NCBI GenBank assembly: GCA_003008705.1
Contig: PDUO01000003.1
Location: forward strand, 1,620,793-1,684,792
DNA: 64,000 bases
Direction: 5' to 3'
DNA from: Pezicula radicicola
Taxonomy: Eukaryota > Ascomycota > Leotiomycetes > Helotiales > Dermateaceae
Below the pieces are notes generated by a model. That model saw nothing but the letters and a program-made list of their open reading frames with translations. It did not search any database and was not told the DNA's origin. Both the position numbers and the translations under genes were made by a program. This document shows positions 11,984 to 23,701 of this stretch, in pieces; position 1 is the first letter of the stretch, and every line of letters begins with the position of its first letter.

Positions 11984-13496
11984 TATCCTGTGTTCCAGTA
12001 ATACCGCTACTAGGGTGCGAGCTTAGGGTCGATACCGTGTGCCACCTTCCTAAGACGTCTGTTATGGAACCTCAGTTGCTATCTCCTCCTGCTGTAAGGA
12101 GTGTGCTGAACTTACTGTATTCTCATTTATGGTAGTTGCCTCCGGATCGAAAAAAAGATTGCGTTTGGGGTACAGACGCTCAACGGCATAGTCACTAGGT
12201 GCCAAGAACACCCCGACCTCAGACTCAGATCATCTAGGTTGGACATCTCAAGCAAATTCCTATGGAGCCTAAAAGCTCTTTGATTTTGCTCTGAAGGTTC
12301 CTAGAGGACAAGTGTCATCCGTTGGAACGATATTAGAAATGCAAGAATAATATCGCAAAAAAATGTTTCTCACTTATGGCAGTTTTGCTCTTGAGCCAAG
12401 ACGGGAGTGCAGCCTGAGCGGTTTTAAAGTTCCAGACCAACACTCGCACGACTTGATCCCGTACTCACCTCAGACTTCAATGTTGAACTTTCCGTTTCTA
12501 ATTCTACAATCCTTGTTGTGAAATTTTTTTCTGTTCTCGCCAACAATATATGCTAGAGAGAAAATTAGCTCGCATCTTAAATAATAGACAGGAATTTATA
12601 CTTCTCCGGCTATGGCTTTAAACGAAGCCCTAATAGAATGCTTGCTTAAGCTCTTCTCGAAGAAGTGCTCTCTTGTTAGTAGATATTTCTAAGAGTAAGG
12701 ATCCTCTTTATTTGCTATTAAACAGACTTCCAAAGGATCGATTAATATTCCTAGCTTGCTTTCTTTTGCGGCTTAGTAATCTAAATTAGATTTGAGCCAA
12801 CGTAGTAGGGCTTACTAATGTACTCTAATGGCTTTCCCGACAATTAGTCCTTTATTTAGCACGATCCACGTTGCTTGGTCGGGGTGAGGTCATTTTGTGG
12901 TAGATAAATATGTTTTATAATAATAAAGGCATTTAGGTTATTTTATATAGGTTAAGATAGTTTTTGAGGAAGATTTATCCTCTATACTATAATATACGAG
13001 TGTCTTTTATATTTGACCACAATGTAGGGGAGCCCGAACGGGTCCCCTTAGAAATAGATATTTTAGCGTTGTTCCTAGGGCTTACAAACGGTTCCGGAAT
13101 TACCCGCGTGACTTCATTCAGCCGAGCCAGCAGTATATTGATGACAATCTCCAGAACGCAGTATAGAGGTAGCGAAGCGTATAAGTAAGGAAATAAGGAC
13201 GAGAAAGGAGGCTCTTGTAATTATTTTAGAAGCATTAAAGTATCACTATCTTAATCATAGTATTAAAAAGTAGGTGGTCTTAGTGATCTAACTAATAAGA
13301 TCTTATAATTATCTTTGGGTTTGGCTATAATTGAAACAATATTTGCTCCTAATCAATAAGGCGAACAATCTAGTTATAGCAAGCCAAAATCAAATCCTTT
13401 AAGACATCTGTCCTCCTTGCAACTTGAATTCTTCCCGTGATCAATCACCGCACAAGGTTCTGTTCAAAACAGCAGGGAACAACATCCTATAATATA
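11984..13496. other. AT-rich intergenic DNA between phytochrome relic and mariner element
   Basis: The first ~150 bases may be the eroded N-terminal extension of the phytochrome. From about 12500 the sequence becomes AT-rich with stops in all frames, as expected for old repeat DNA. No gene or bounded element could be delimited. Confidence 0.5.
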
Positions 13497-15013
13497 CGAA
13501 GGATAAATTCATTAGTAATAAGCGTAGTCTAAGCGTTTTTAGTTATGTGACCTAAATAACCTTACTTGTAATTTATACTATTCTAAACTTCTAGCCTATA
13601 TTATTAACTACTATAATACCTAAACACCTATATCTTAATAAAGCTAACAAGGGTGTCTTCCTTAGGCGTATTAACAATAGAATAGACCTTATGCCGGCAG
13701 CAAAGAGAGCTTAAATCGATCCTTAGACTGTACGTCGAATTAAAAGAAAATTAGACGAAATTCAAGTATACAATAACAGCTACAACCTCCCTCCTCCTTT
13801 AATGTACAACCGGGTAGCTATTAAGCCAAAGCTAGGGAAGCTACGAGTAATGTCTAAGATAGATAGGAATCGATTAAAGGAGGGCATTAAGCAGGATAGG
13901 CATTATTAAGAGATAGGACAATATAAGGTAGCACAAGAGCTTAGAATTCTAGGATCTATATCTACTATTCGGAGGGAGATAAAGGCACGCTATATTAATC
14001 GAGTTAAGCCTACAAAGAAGCTTACCCTTACTCCTATACAAGAAGCCTAACAATATAAGATTGTATTATTAAGGAAGCATTAGACATTAGATAATTAGAA
14101 AAGGGTAGTATAGACAGATAAGGCTACAATACTTGTTAGAGAGTACTAGGGTAGACACTTAATATTATAAACGCTAGATAATAAGTACAACAAGGATTGC
14201 ATTAAGGTTAGGTATAATAACTATAGCAAGGCAATGTTCTAAGGCTTATTTTTATATAATTATAAAGGACCTTACTATATCTACCTTAAAGAAACACCTA
14301 AGCAAAAAGCGAAATACTAAGATATTATTAATAAATATAATATAGTTTTACTACTATATAAACAAGCAGAATAGGCCCGTCTACAAGCTAAAGATGTTCT
14401 TAAGTAGCAGAGGCTTAGAAGAAAGAAACTAGGCAAGCTAGCAATATAGGAGGTGTTTTAGAAGAAATTAATAATAAAGAGAGGGGAGGGTAAGGGAGGA
14501 GTTAATCTTATAAGGTATTATTAAGAGGTTGTTGTTCCTATACTTATTCTATTTATAGATAGGCTTAATTTAATAGATAGGCTACCTTTTATTCTCTAAT
14601 AAGATAGTGCCCTATCTTACACAAGTTAATACACCTCTCTATTATTTAAGCAGAAGGGCTATTTAATACATAAACACCCTAGGAATTTACCTAAAATAAA
14701 TACAATTAAGTATACTTAGATACTAATAAGGATAGCTATTACGAATAGATAGAATTAGCCTTATATATTAGAATAGACAGAAAGGGCATAGTATACGGAA
14801 TAGGATAAAATAGATTAAGATACAATAAGGGAATAGGTTTCTAGACAGATAGATATTAATTAAAGGATCTTAGACGATAAGGGAGGTAATAAATTTTATA
14901 GATAGAGGTTAAATTGCTGTTGCTATTACTATTAGAAATAGAGGTAATTTTAATGATTTTAATGCTATTCGGAGTGTACGGACCACGCTTATTACTAATG
15001 AATTTATCCTTCG
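13497..15013 (+). mobile_element. RIP-damaged Tc1/mariner-type DNA transposon, 1517 bp
   Basis: The left end begins cgaaggataaattcattag and the right end is its reverse complement; the first 29 bases match exactly and the next few differ by transitions. Both ends are flanked by TA (13495-13496 and 15014-15015), the target duplication typical of Tc1/mariner elements. The interior carries a degraded transposase frame (listed separately). The length fits a Tc1/mariner element with a single transposase gene. The element must be immobile by itself. Confidence 0.88.
13691..14940 (+). pseudogene. degraded Tc1/mariner DDE transposase
   Basis: One reading frame starting at the ATG at 13691 runs for about 415 codons with numerous stops, mostly TAG/TAA at places where CAG/CAA would fit, the pattern left by C-to-T repeat-induced point mutation. 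Family landmarks survive: VAQELRILGSISTIRREIK resembles the helix-turn-helix part, QTDEATILV resembles the first DDE aspartate block (W-T-D-E-S), and HPRNLPKINTIK corresponds to the W-P-G-N-S-P-D-L-N-P-I-E block, where the catalytic Asp is now Lys. The preceding QDSALSYTS resembles the QDNAPAH block. The copy cannot be active. Confidence 0.82.
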
Positions 15014-15929
15014 TAGTATTCTTTACTTACTAATTAGTTATTTTAGCTTTATAAAATAAACCAAGGAAAGATACAGATTTTTTAATAGTTTAATTATCTT
15101 ATAAGGTTAAGAAGTATATAATAAGTAAAATTAGCTAGGAATTATAAGTAAAGAAGCAAAAGTAGTTCGGTCTTGTATACGGGGTTTCTTAGTAAGGCGA
15201 ATCTGATTAGTAGTAGGAACCCTATTACAACCACCCCGTTTCCCCTAATACCTACTAGGGTTTAGTCTCAGATCTGGGAAATGTGGCAGCTGACTGATCA
15301 AACCCCCTTGGTGGTACGATTATTAGGGCGTGGTTTACTAGATCGAACGGGCGGGATAGTATTACTGCACATGAAAATCGGCCGTGACTCTCCACGATTT
15401 GTGGTTGGATAGAACGTAAGCGATCGATTATGCCTTTCCTAACCGTGGAGCTGAGTCGGCTTGGGCCGTAATCTTAGCAGAGAATAAGTGGCAGGGAGGT
15501 TATCATTCTAGTCAGTCTACGGGGGCTGGCTATAAACACACTAGTGGTTGTCTAATAGAGGCTAGCTACGTCCACCAAGTTCAAGCAGCTTCTTTACACT
15601 TTAGAATCTGGCCTAAAATATCTTCTAATATTCTAGAACACGGCTCTGAAATCATTTGTCGATTTGTGGAAATAGGAGCTCTGACGCCACAAAAGTCAAA
15701 TGTTGCTTGGACTGGTCACATTTTCCAGAACGCCAAATATGGCTTGTGGTCAGTTATAAGTCTCATAAGACACACCTATTGTCCTTGGAGGAAAGAGAAG
15801 TAAAGAATCTCTCCCAGGTGTTCCGCCTTTCCACACCTACGCCGTGACTATTGTCATTCTCTCCTCCTTCTCTCCCCTCCTCTCTGCTATCTCTTTGCCT
15901 TCCTTGAATCCGCCAATTTCTTGAGGAAA
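15014..15929. other. intergenic, promoter side of the rhodopsin-domain gene
   Basis: No gene supported. The left third is AT-rich like the neighbouring repeat; the right end is pyrimidine-rich (about 15850-15920), which suits a fungal 5' UTR just before the ATG at 15930. Confidence 0.45.
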
Positions 15930-17308
15930 ATGGAATCGGCACTCACAAATCCCGAAGTTGACGCCCAGTCCAAGGTCTCTTTAATCTTGGCCGTCCTCAT
16001 TGTCGGAACCATCCTCTCGACCACCGTCGTCGTCCTTCGGCTCGCCACTCGCCTTACCCTTCTCCGAACCGGCCTTGATGACTGGACTATTGTCGTTGCG
16101 TTGGTATGTCTCGGATCGTGGTTATTCCAACCTTCAATAACTGACATGTTGTTTTACAGGTCCTCGCGATTGGCTCGACTGTGGCAATCGGATTAGGTTC
16201 GTTGGAAAGCTTGGCTCTATTGTTATAAATATTGACGTGTTTTTTCTTAGAGACTAAATTTGGGCTGGGTCGACATGTGTGGACGCTCTCTCCAGCAGAT
16301 ATAGTTTCGTACCTTAAGGTAAATGGGCTCTATTTCTTACTCTCGGGAGATGATGTTAATCCGGCGTAGTCGTTCTATGCCAGTATTCTTGTTTATAACG
16401 CTGCTCTCACTTGCGTCAAAATCTCTATTTTACTCCAATACCGCCGTATTTTCACAGTGCCGGCAATGCAGCGGGCCACCGCCATTGCTCTTGTTATTAT
16501 TGTCTGTTGGGGCATCGCTCTACTTGCTATGTTAGGCATGATATGTGTACCCATCACTTCGCTTTGGGATCCAACCGTCCATGGGAAATGCATCCCTACG
16601 CTACCGGCATATTACGCTCCAGCCACGATCAATATATTCACCGATTTTGGTATCTTTATTCTCCCTTTAACGGCAATCAAGTCCCTGATGCTGCCTAAGA
16701 AGCAGAAGATTGCCCTCTTTATTACCTTCGGTCTTGGTTTTTTGTAAGTTTTTCCTAGCCCTGGTGTTACTGTATGTAACTAATAAACCCTAACTAGGAC
16801 CTGCATCATTTCCATCGTCCGCCTCGCTACGCTCTGGGTCATCGCAAAATCAACCGACCCGACGTGGGACAACGTGAATGCGGCGATTTGGTCGTATGCA
16901 GAACTCAGCTGTGCGATCCTCGCAACGTGCCTCCCAACACTTCGGCCACTCGTGGTCAAATTCATGCCTCGATTGATGTCCGGCCTCTCTGGGAACGGTC
17001 CCAATTCAGGTCGCTACGAGGGATACTCCCACTCGACTGGGGCATTAGCTAAAACTACGAGCATACCTAGCGGACCAACCGGCACATCGACGGACAGCAC
17101 TGATGCCTTGCATAGCCACGTAGAGTATGGCCTTCGGCAACTTCCCCCAAAGAACGCCGAGGCCGAGGAGGCCTACACAGCAACTGTAATTTACGGGGGC
17201 AGCTCCGACGCCAAATCGTTTGGTGGGAGTATGCGGTCTGGCCAAGAGAATAGCAATGGGATCAGAGCTGTAACGGTAGTCACACACGGAGTCCAGTCAA
17301 GAGAATAA
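15930..17308 (+). CDS. rhodopsin-domain integral membrane protein, 387 aa
   Basis: Five exons: 15930-16103, 16160-16196, 16251-16318, 16370-16743, 16798-17308. The product matches the fungal rhodopsin-like seven-helix domain family: an extracellular N-terminus, a first helix (KVSLILAVLIVGTILSTTV), RLATRL, DDWTIVVALVLAIGS, ETKFGLGRHVW, YNAALTCVKISILLQYRRIF, an IALVIIVCWGIALLA helix, DFGIFILPL, ITFGLGFLTCIISIVRL, and AAIWSYAELSCAILATCLPTL-RPL. These are family signature blocks in the usual order. The C-terminal tail of about 110 residues is hydrophilic and Ser/Thr-rich. Members sit in the plasma membrane; ligands are mostly unknown. I see no retinal-binding Lys context, so this is not an opsin. 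The gene lies between a mariner relic and a MITE but is itself intact. Confidence 0.9.
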
Positions 17309-17982
17309 CAGTTTATCTCAAAGATACTCCTGTATATACCTGTTCAGTTTCAATGTCTAGTAGTTTCCCTAGGTTGACAGCTAACTAGGATAGAGGAACC
17401 AGCTAGGAGAAACTATGTTCTAAGCTAGATAGTCTTTTGGTATATTTAAACCCTCCTCTGTTGCATGTAAAGGATATACAAGTGTTAATGAATATAGAAC
17501 AACCTAAGGCGCTTTATACTAGTTTTTATATTATTGTAGCTTAATAATACTTTTAATAATTAATAAATTTGTTTATTCTATAACTATTAAAAAGATATAT
17601 AACTTATAGTAATACTTAGTAAGTAGAGATAAACTTAAATAATATATAATTAAAATAGTATATAAGTAGAATACTATAATTAATTAAACTTCTTTATAAA
17701 AGATAATTATAAGTTTTATTATATAAAGTTAAAACTATTATTGGTAGTATTATTTATTTACTTTTTTAATACTTTTACTTAGATTATATATAAAGTAATA
17801 TTATTACAATAAAGAGAAGTGGTTTATAGGAGAGACGTGGTTTTCTGTTCTAGGGTCGGGTGCCCGATGATGATCCCCGCCAAGCGGGCATAGTCACGTG
17901 GGCGGCGTGCAGATTAGCGAGCGGCTAAGGCTGCGTAAAACAATGACCAAAACCTGCTGAATTCGGCAGCCCAACCGCAGTA
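17309..17982. other. AT-rich, likely RIP-affected intergenic DNA
   Basis: 17500-17820 consists almost entirely of A and T with short TAATA/TATAA words and no open frame. From 17830 composition turns abruptly GC-rich. No element ends could be identified. Confidence 0.55.
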
Positions 17983-18247
17983 CGGAGGTTCTAGTTAAAT
18001 GTCGTGCAAATACAGGCCATAGGCCTGTAGCTTAGGGGTAATAGCGTATTAGAGCCTATAGATTACCGCTTAAATATACTAGCTTCCCTTGCCCTCTAAA
18101 GGGTGGAGTTTTGCATAAAGGCCCTATACTATCCTACCTTTAGCGTCTAAGCACCTTATGGTTATAGGCCTGCAAGAGGACGCTATAGCCTTAGGCTACT
18201 ATAGGCTTTGTAGCCTATATTCGCACGACTTTTAACCGGAACCTCTG
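17983..18247. mobile_element. MITE with long imperfect terminal inverted repeats, 265 bp
   Basis: The left end CGGAGGTTCTAGTTAAATG and the reverse complement of the right end (CAGAGGTTCCGGTTAAAAG) align for about 50 bases, through GTCGTGC(A/G)AATA(C/T)AGGC, with mostly transition differences. TA dinucleotides flank both ends (17981-17982, 18248-18249). The interior is non-coding and rich in inverted 'ataggcctgtag'-type words, so the whole element can fold. Size, TIRs and TA sites fit a Tc1/mariner-class MITE. Confidence 0.8.
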
Positions 18248-19040
18248 TACTTTGTTATAAATTAAAATAATAACGTCGAAGGTAAGTTTACTTAGATAGT
18301 AGCGTAGCTTCGATCCGAGGCCTTTTTATGTCGAAGCATATTGTTGCGAGTACGAAGTGGTACTTACCTACTATGCTGGGTTATTTTGGATACCGGAACT
18401 AGGCGAGGTATGATAGGCTGTACCGTTCCACACTAAGGTACTTATTTTCCATAAGTGAATTCACGTGCTGGTAGCTGTCTGAAGTGCTAAGCGAGCGAAA
18501 AGAAAGTGCCGTCTTCATGTCCAGTAGGGGTTCTTTGCTTCAATCATCTATTGGCACCTAGATTTTCTTAGCGACCTCTCTAGCGGGGATCACAAAAGGT
18601 AGTTACATCATACAAGAGATTTTAAACACTTAGCTTCTGCACGTCAGCATTGGGAAGCAACAACGCGAGAAATAGCATTTGATAATCTATTATTTCCGCG
18701 GTGCAGTTGAGTGGGGAAACCTTATTCAGAACGCAGCTTGGCAGACGGCTCAAAATCATCAGATATTACATGGATCATGTACGAAAGTTATTACTTGTGG
18801 CAGTAGTCCACTCGGTTCGTGCAATTGAGATTCCGTCGCTTGGCAAAATGCGGGGGTGGGGAATGTGGACCTTTGCCACCAAACATCCACTCTCCTCTTA
18901 TTACAGTAGTTAGTACTCTGGATACTTTTAAAGGCCCCCGAGTGTGCCGAAAGCCCAAATCTCGATCATTTTCTAGTCCCCTACGTAAGTACTAAACTAG
19001 TGAAACTTGAGATCCAAATTTCAACATCCACGCTTCCAAA
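18248..19040. other. intergenic, upstream of the cleavage oxygenase gene
   Basis: No supported gene. A TTTTAAAGG box near 18927 lies about 115 bases before the ATG and could act as a TATA-like site. Confidence 0.4.
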
Positions 19041-20822
19041 ATGCCGAGCACGAAGACCATAGAAGAAATCGAAGGCCAGTTAAAGTATCCTGCGGAAGTA
19101 GATTTCCCTCCGACTCCATTTTTCCTAGGGGCAGAAGAGCCATGTCGATTCGAGGGTGAGGTATACAATTGTATGGTGCGCGGGAGAATTCCAAAGGAGA
19201 TCGATGGAACGTACTATCGTTGTATGCCTGATGCGTTGTGGGCTCCCTTGTATGAAGATGATATTTCCATCAACGGCGATGGAGCTATCGATGCTATTCG
19301 CTTTAAAGATGGCCATGCAGATTTCAAGCAAAGATTCGTCCGAACCGAGAAATTTCTTATTGAGCGAACTGCGAGGAAATCTGTCTTTGGAAAATACAGG
19401 AATCGTTATACTGACGATCCTCGGGTAAAACACAAAATTCATTCTACTGCAAATACTCATGTCGTCTATTTCGAAAAGCAACTCCTAGCTCTCAAGGAAG
19501 ATTCTCGTCCATATGCAATGGACCCAAATACACTAGAAACAAAAGGTGTGTTCTATTGATCTATTGATATAATTTGTCTACCGAATAGTCCTAACAACAC
19601 CCAGGAAATTATGATTTTCATGGGCAATACACGGCTCCCACTTTCACGGCACATCCAAAGATTGATCCCCGGACTGGAGAGATGATTACTATGGGCTATG
19701 AGGCAAAAGGTGATGCGTCTACAGACGTGGTATATTACCTGTTTGACAAGAACGGCAAAAAGCTCGAAGAGTGCTGGTTCAAAGTTCCGTATGCTTGCAT
19801 GATGCATGATATGGGTGCATCTGACAAATGGGTAATATTCATCGTCAATCCATTAGCAACGGTACCCATGACCATGATGGAGAAAGGTCACAAGCATTTT
19901 GCCTGGGATGATGATAAGCCGCTCATGTTTGGCATTCTACCTCGGCGTAATCCCAAGCCTGAAGACCTGAAATGGTTTCAACATCCTAGTGCATTCTACG
20001 GTCATACTGGAAATGTTTTTGACGGTGAAGACGGATGCGTATATCTTGATGCTCCTCTCACCCATGGAAATAAGGTATAGCCCAACTTTCAGTACCCTTT
20101 CTAGGGAAAAGCTGATCATTCAAAGTTTTGGTTCTTCCCACCACTAAAAGGTGACCCGAAACTAAATACCCAGCAATTCAAAAGCCACTATGTGCGATGG
20201 AAGTTCGATCCGAAGTCCAACGATCCAAATGTAAAACCGGTGGAGCTCTTTGACTTACAAGGTGAAATGCCGAAGGTCGATGACCGATTTTCAACGAAGC
20301 CGTACAATACTTTCTTTCTATGCATGACTGATACTTCTCTGAATCGTGATGCTGCAGTTCTTGGTGGCACTTATAATTCAGTTGCTAGATGCGATATTGA
20401 CACCAAGTCACGTACACATTGGTGTGCTGGCGTTAATACAGCATTGCATGAAGTGGCATTCTGCCCTCGCTCAAAGGACGGTAAGTCAATGCCACTCAAA
20501 CCTTGTTTACCTGCAGATGGAAATGGACCTTATTTTACACAAGCTAACATCATATATAGCGCCTGAAGGTGATGGTTGGGTAATGACCATCGCTAACCGT
20601 CGCGACACCAGGCTCTCCAGCCTTCTGATTCTTGATACGGCAAACATTAGCCAAGGGCCAATCGCTATTGTAGAACTACCGTTTCGACTACGAGCAGGAG
20701 TCCATGGTTCTTGGGTTCCAGCTGAAGATCTTGGAGAACGCTTAGATCTTTGCGATATGAGTGGCATCACCGATGAGATGCGGAAGGAGTTTGAGAATAC
20801 TAGGGTTAATCTGCCATTGTGA
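19041..20822 (+). CDS. carotenoid/stilbene cleavage oxygenase family protein, 530 aa
   Basis: Four exons: 19041-19545, 19605-20074, 20126-20480, 20560-20822. The protein is a full-length member of the carotenoid cleavage oxygenase (RPE65/lignostilbene dioxygenase) family, a seven-bladed beta-propeller with non-heme iron that splits a C=C bond with O2. All four iron-binding histidines can be placed: H185 in FTAHPK, H236 in MMHDMG, H302 in FYGHTGN and H492 in GVHGSW. N-terminal landmarks include VRGRIPKEIDGTYYR and GDGAIDAIRFKDG. No signal peptide or organelle target is evident, so a cytosolic enzyme is likely. The overall style resembles fungal enzymes that act on stilbenes such as resveratrol or lignin-derived stilbenes rather than the torulene or carotene cleaving type, but the substrate is inference. 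No carotenoid genes are adjacent. Confidence 0.92.
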
Positions 20823-21574
20823 ATTGGTATTAGGAAGCCTCGTGGAGTATGTAATTGAACTATGTAACAGCAGTGTTTAATTTCTCATGGCTGTCTTGGG
20901 GTCCTTTTGCTAGTGTCATTCTAGCTCAAGCGAATGGTAATTCATTACTTTTATGTTAAGGCAAATCTTGCCTGCCCACGAAGAAGGTAATTCTTGAGAT
21001 TGGATAATGAGATAGGCAAGATGAGATTAGCGATGAGTGACTTCTTCAAAAAAAAAAAACTATTTCAGCAAGGGTTAACAGGCAACACCGAGCCCTCTTT
21101 ACAGTACCAAGACCACTGGCGGGGCCTCAAATAATGGAACCTATGCTAGTTATCCTCAAGGTCTCACACTTTAGAATATCTTCATAGACGCTTGCTTGAA
21201 GAGATCATGGGATCGTTGACTGTAAGCATCTATTGGATTTAGCGAGCATATCACCAGCCATTGAAATAACGAAATAAGAAGAAATAAATTCATCTTTGAT
21301 TTAAAGGGACTGATAATTTAAGTATTTTAAACTCATATCCAAATAGCAACCATCAGTAAAGGACCGGTAGTAGTTGAATTTAGGCGACGGCGTTCATAAG
21401 GAGGACGATCAAGTGACGTATCAGCCACTGTAGCTAAGACCAACTTACTTTCTGGGGTAGCTTCCTTCTGTACATTGTCAACGTAAACAATCTCAGAAGT
21501 CCAGTACAACACCATAAAAACTCAATCCGTGAGAATGAAATAATCCTGCCTGCACAATTCTCACAATTACTAGC
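20823..21574. other. intergenic region, no supported gene
   Basis: Contains the 3' flank of the oxygenase gene, a poly-A run at about 21048-21060 and no frame with recognisable motifs. Confidence 0.5.
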
Positions 21575-22795
21575 TTCTGCAGTCAGCGGATAAGGCCGAG
21601 GAGCCCGATGCCCCATTTGCTTGCGAACAACAAATTGTCGACCAGGCATCTTCTTCCCTCTACTCTCCCGAACTCCTCAATTCACCCATTGCCTCCGTCA
21701 ACAGCCTTCAAAACGAAGTTAGTACCCTTCGTAGCGATGTCTCGTACCTCCAACGAAAGAATGCTACGCTAGCTACGAAAGTCGACATTCTGCAATCTAA
21801 TTCAGGTATACTGTTTCGTCGTTTCCCTGACTTGCCTTCAGAGATTCGTTGCATGATCTGGGAGTTTGCTCTTGCTGCTCCGTAGATCCTCAGGTTTTCC
21901 GAGGAGGTGGTAAGCTGAAGTCAGGTCAATGTTACGATGCAAGCGTGCAAGGAAGACCGGAACACACTATTAAAGATGCAGCTACCCTTTTTCAGTCTTG
22001 ATGAACACTTCTATTGGCCGCGCACATTAGGAGCGGAGCAGCACTGGCAGTCTTTTTTAAAAAAAAACTACGCCAATCTCTCATCGGATATCATCTGGCT
22101 AGGAGATGAAGAGCAGGACTATTGCCTTGGCCGAGGCATATATTTCTATTGTGTTAAATGCATCCGTGATAACAAACCATCCTCATCACAGGTTTACGTA
22201 GAACCCGGCATAACTAGACGGACAATTCCCGAATGCGGACACGAATGGCTGAAAGGCGTGGCTATCAATCATTCTACCTGGCGAGATCCCGAGGTCATAG
22301 CCCTCGACCCCGGTGATCTCTCGATTCATTCTTTTAACAGATTCCTTCATCATGAACTCAATGGACACTTTGCAAATGCCCCGAAATGTCCGCGAACTGT
22401 ACCTGGTGGTTGGAAATACCAAGACACTATACATGGATAGAAATGCGACTTTCATACGCCCAAGACTTGGTCCGAAGCGCCTTATTGGGCAAGATATAGC
22501 TAAAAATCGTACATGGGAAGATCTTCGGGCTGAGAAAGTTAGTGTTATGGAAACATTCAAAGCTAAACTTAAAGCTACGAGAGAGAAGTTAATGAAAGGT
22601 ATTTAACTAGCGTTCAAAAAGATCTGTTATATTGTTATTTATCCTAGCCTGGCTTCAGAATTGCCCACGTCTGAGACAGTACTATACGTATATGATGACC
22701 GGCGCTCCTTCGAAGACTGGGAAGTTCCCAAGGTCACATATGTCGAAGTAGTCACGAAGGTCGATGATTACTTCTTTCAGCGCGAATACGAGTGA
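21575..22795 (+). pseudogene. broken 2EXR-domain protein gene with N-terminal coiled coil
   Basis: From about 21580 one frame gives a Leu-heptad coiled coil (VNSLQNEVSTLRSDVSYLQ, KVDILQ) followed by FPDLPSEIRCMIWEFALAAP, the signature opening of the fungal 2EXR domain. A TAG then interrupts the frame (CAG-to-TAG would restore Gln), and a TGA follows within 40 bases. QACKEDRN, the usual ACRESR block, follows. Around 22375 the frame must shift by one base to reach MPRNVRELYLVVGNT. A 60-bp intron at 22599-22658 links to VLYVYDDRRSFEDWEVPKV and the final stop. Two stops and one shift, both stops compatible with C-to-T mutation, indicate a pseudogene. The true 5' end and any first exon were not found. 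Confidence 0.72.
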
Positions 22796-23701
22796 TTCTG
22801 TGGGCGTGACAAATTGCTCTTGGACAGATGCTGAGATACAGAGACCACAACATATTATTCACGCACAGGTATCTTTTCTAGAGTTGGGTTTCTAGGTAAT
22901 CACGCCAGATGATCTATTTCACTTCTTCACTAACGGTTTTTGCTATTGCTCCACCCTCGCTTCAAGATTATCTGCGAACCTTACTTCTAGGGCTTAAAAC
23001 TTAGCTCGAAGATGCTGTTCTAAGTGTTTTTACAATACTGACACGTCCCATCGTTACCACTACCTGCCGAGTTGTCTGGTGTTTTTGCCCGAGGTTGCCA
23101 CGGCTTGCACCTGCAGGAAGAAGTTTCTTCGATATCTATAGATGGCTTCCTTTAGCAGTTATACACAATGCCGTTGTAACCTCAAAATAGTTACCCGGAG
23201 CATTAATCTCGGCCTTCGAACGTAGCAATAGGTTGATAATGGCGGTATCACCACTAGTAATCGACTCTGCAAAGCTGTTACACCTTTATATTAATCGGAA
23301 TAACAATGAGATGTCTTGTACTAAACAGATTTTGTTTATAATCACATCTCTGTTTCATTTAAAATTACCTTAGGTAAGTATCTAGCTATGTACAAGAAAA
23401 GTCTTATAACAGATAATTGACGCCAGAGTATACGTAATGCCTGCATCAGAAAAGCAAGCCGAAATGCGAGCATTCGGTGTATGGGTATCGATCGGTATCC
23501 AACTCCAACATCACACGTAACATATCTCCAATCCTCTCATCATCTAATCCTTCGAATCATCAATAAACATCAACATCTTCCTCAAACCCACCCCGTCTTA
23601 CCTCATCTCACCCCATTTCAACAATTAAACATTATTCCACCATCCACAGCCTTCTCCCTCAGAATTTCATCTCACCACCCCAACCCCCCACTCAACTCAA
23701 C
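22796..23701. other. intergenic region, no supported gene
   Basis: No family resemblance on either strand. The right end is strongly C/A-rich (23520-23720) and includes ACTCA pentamers that run into the stop codon of the next gene. Confidence 0.5.
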
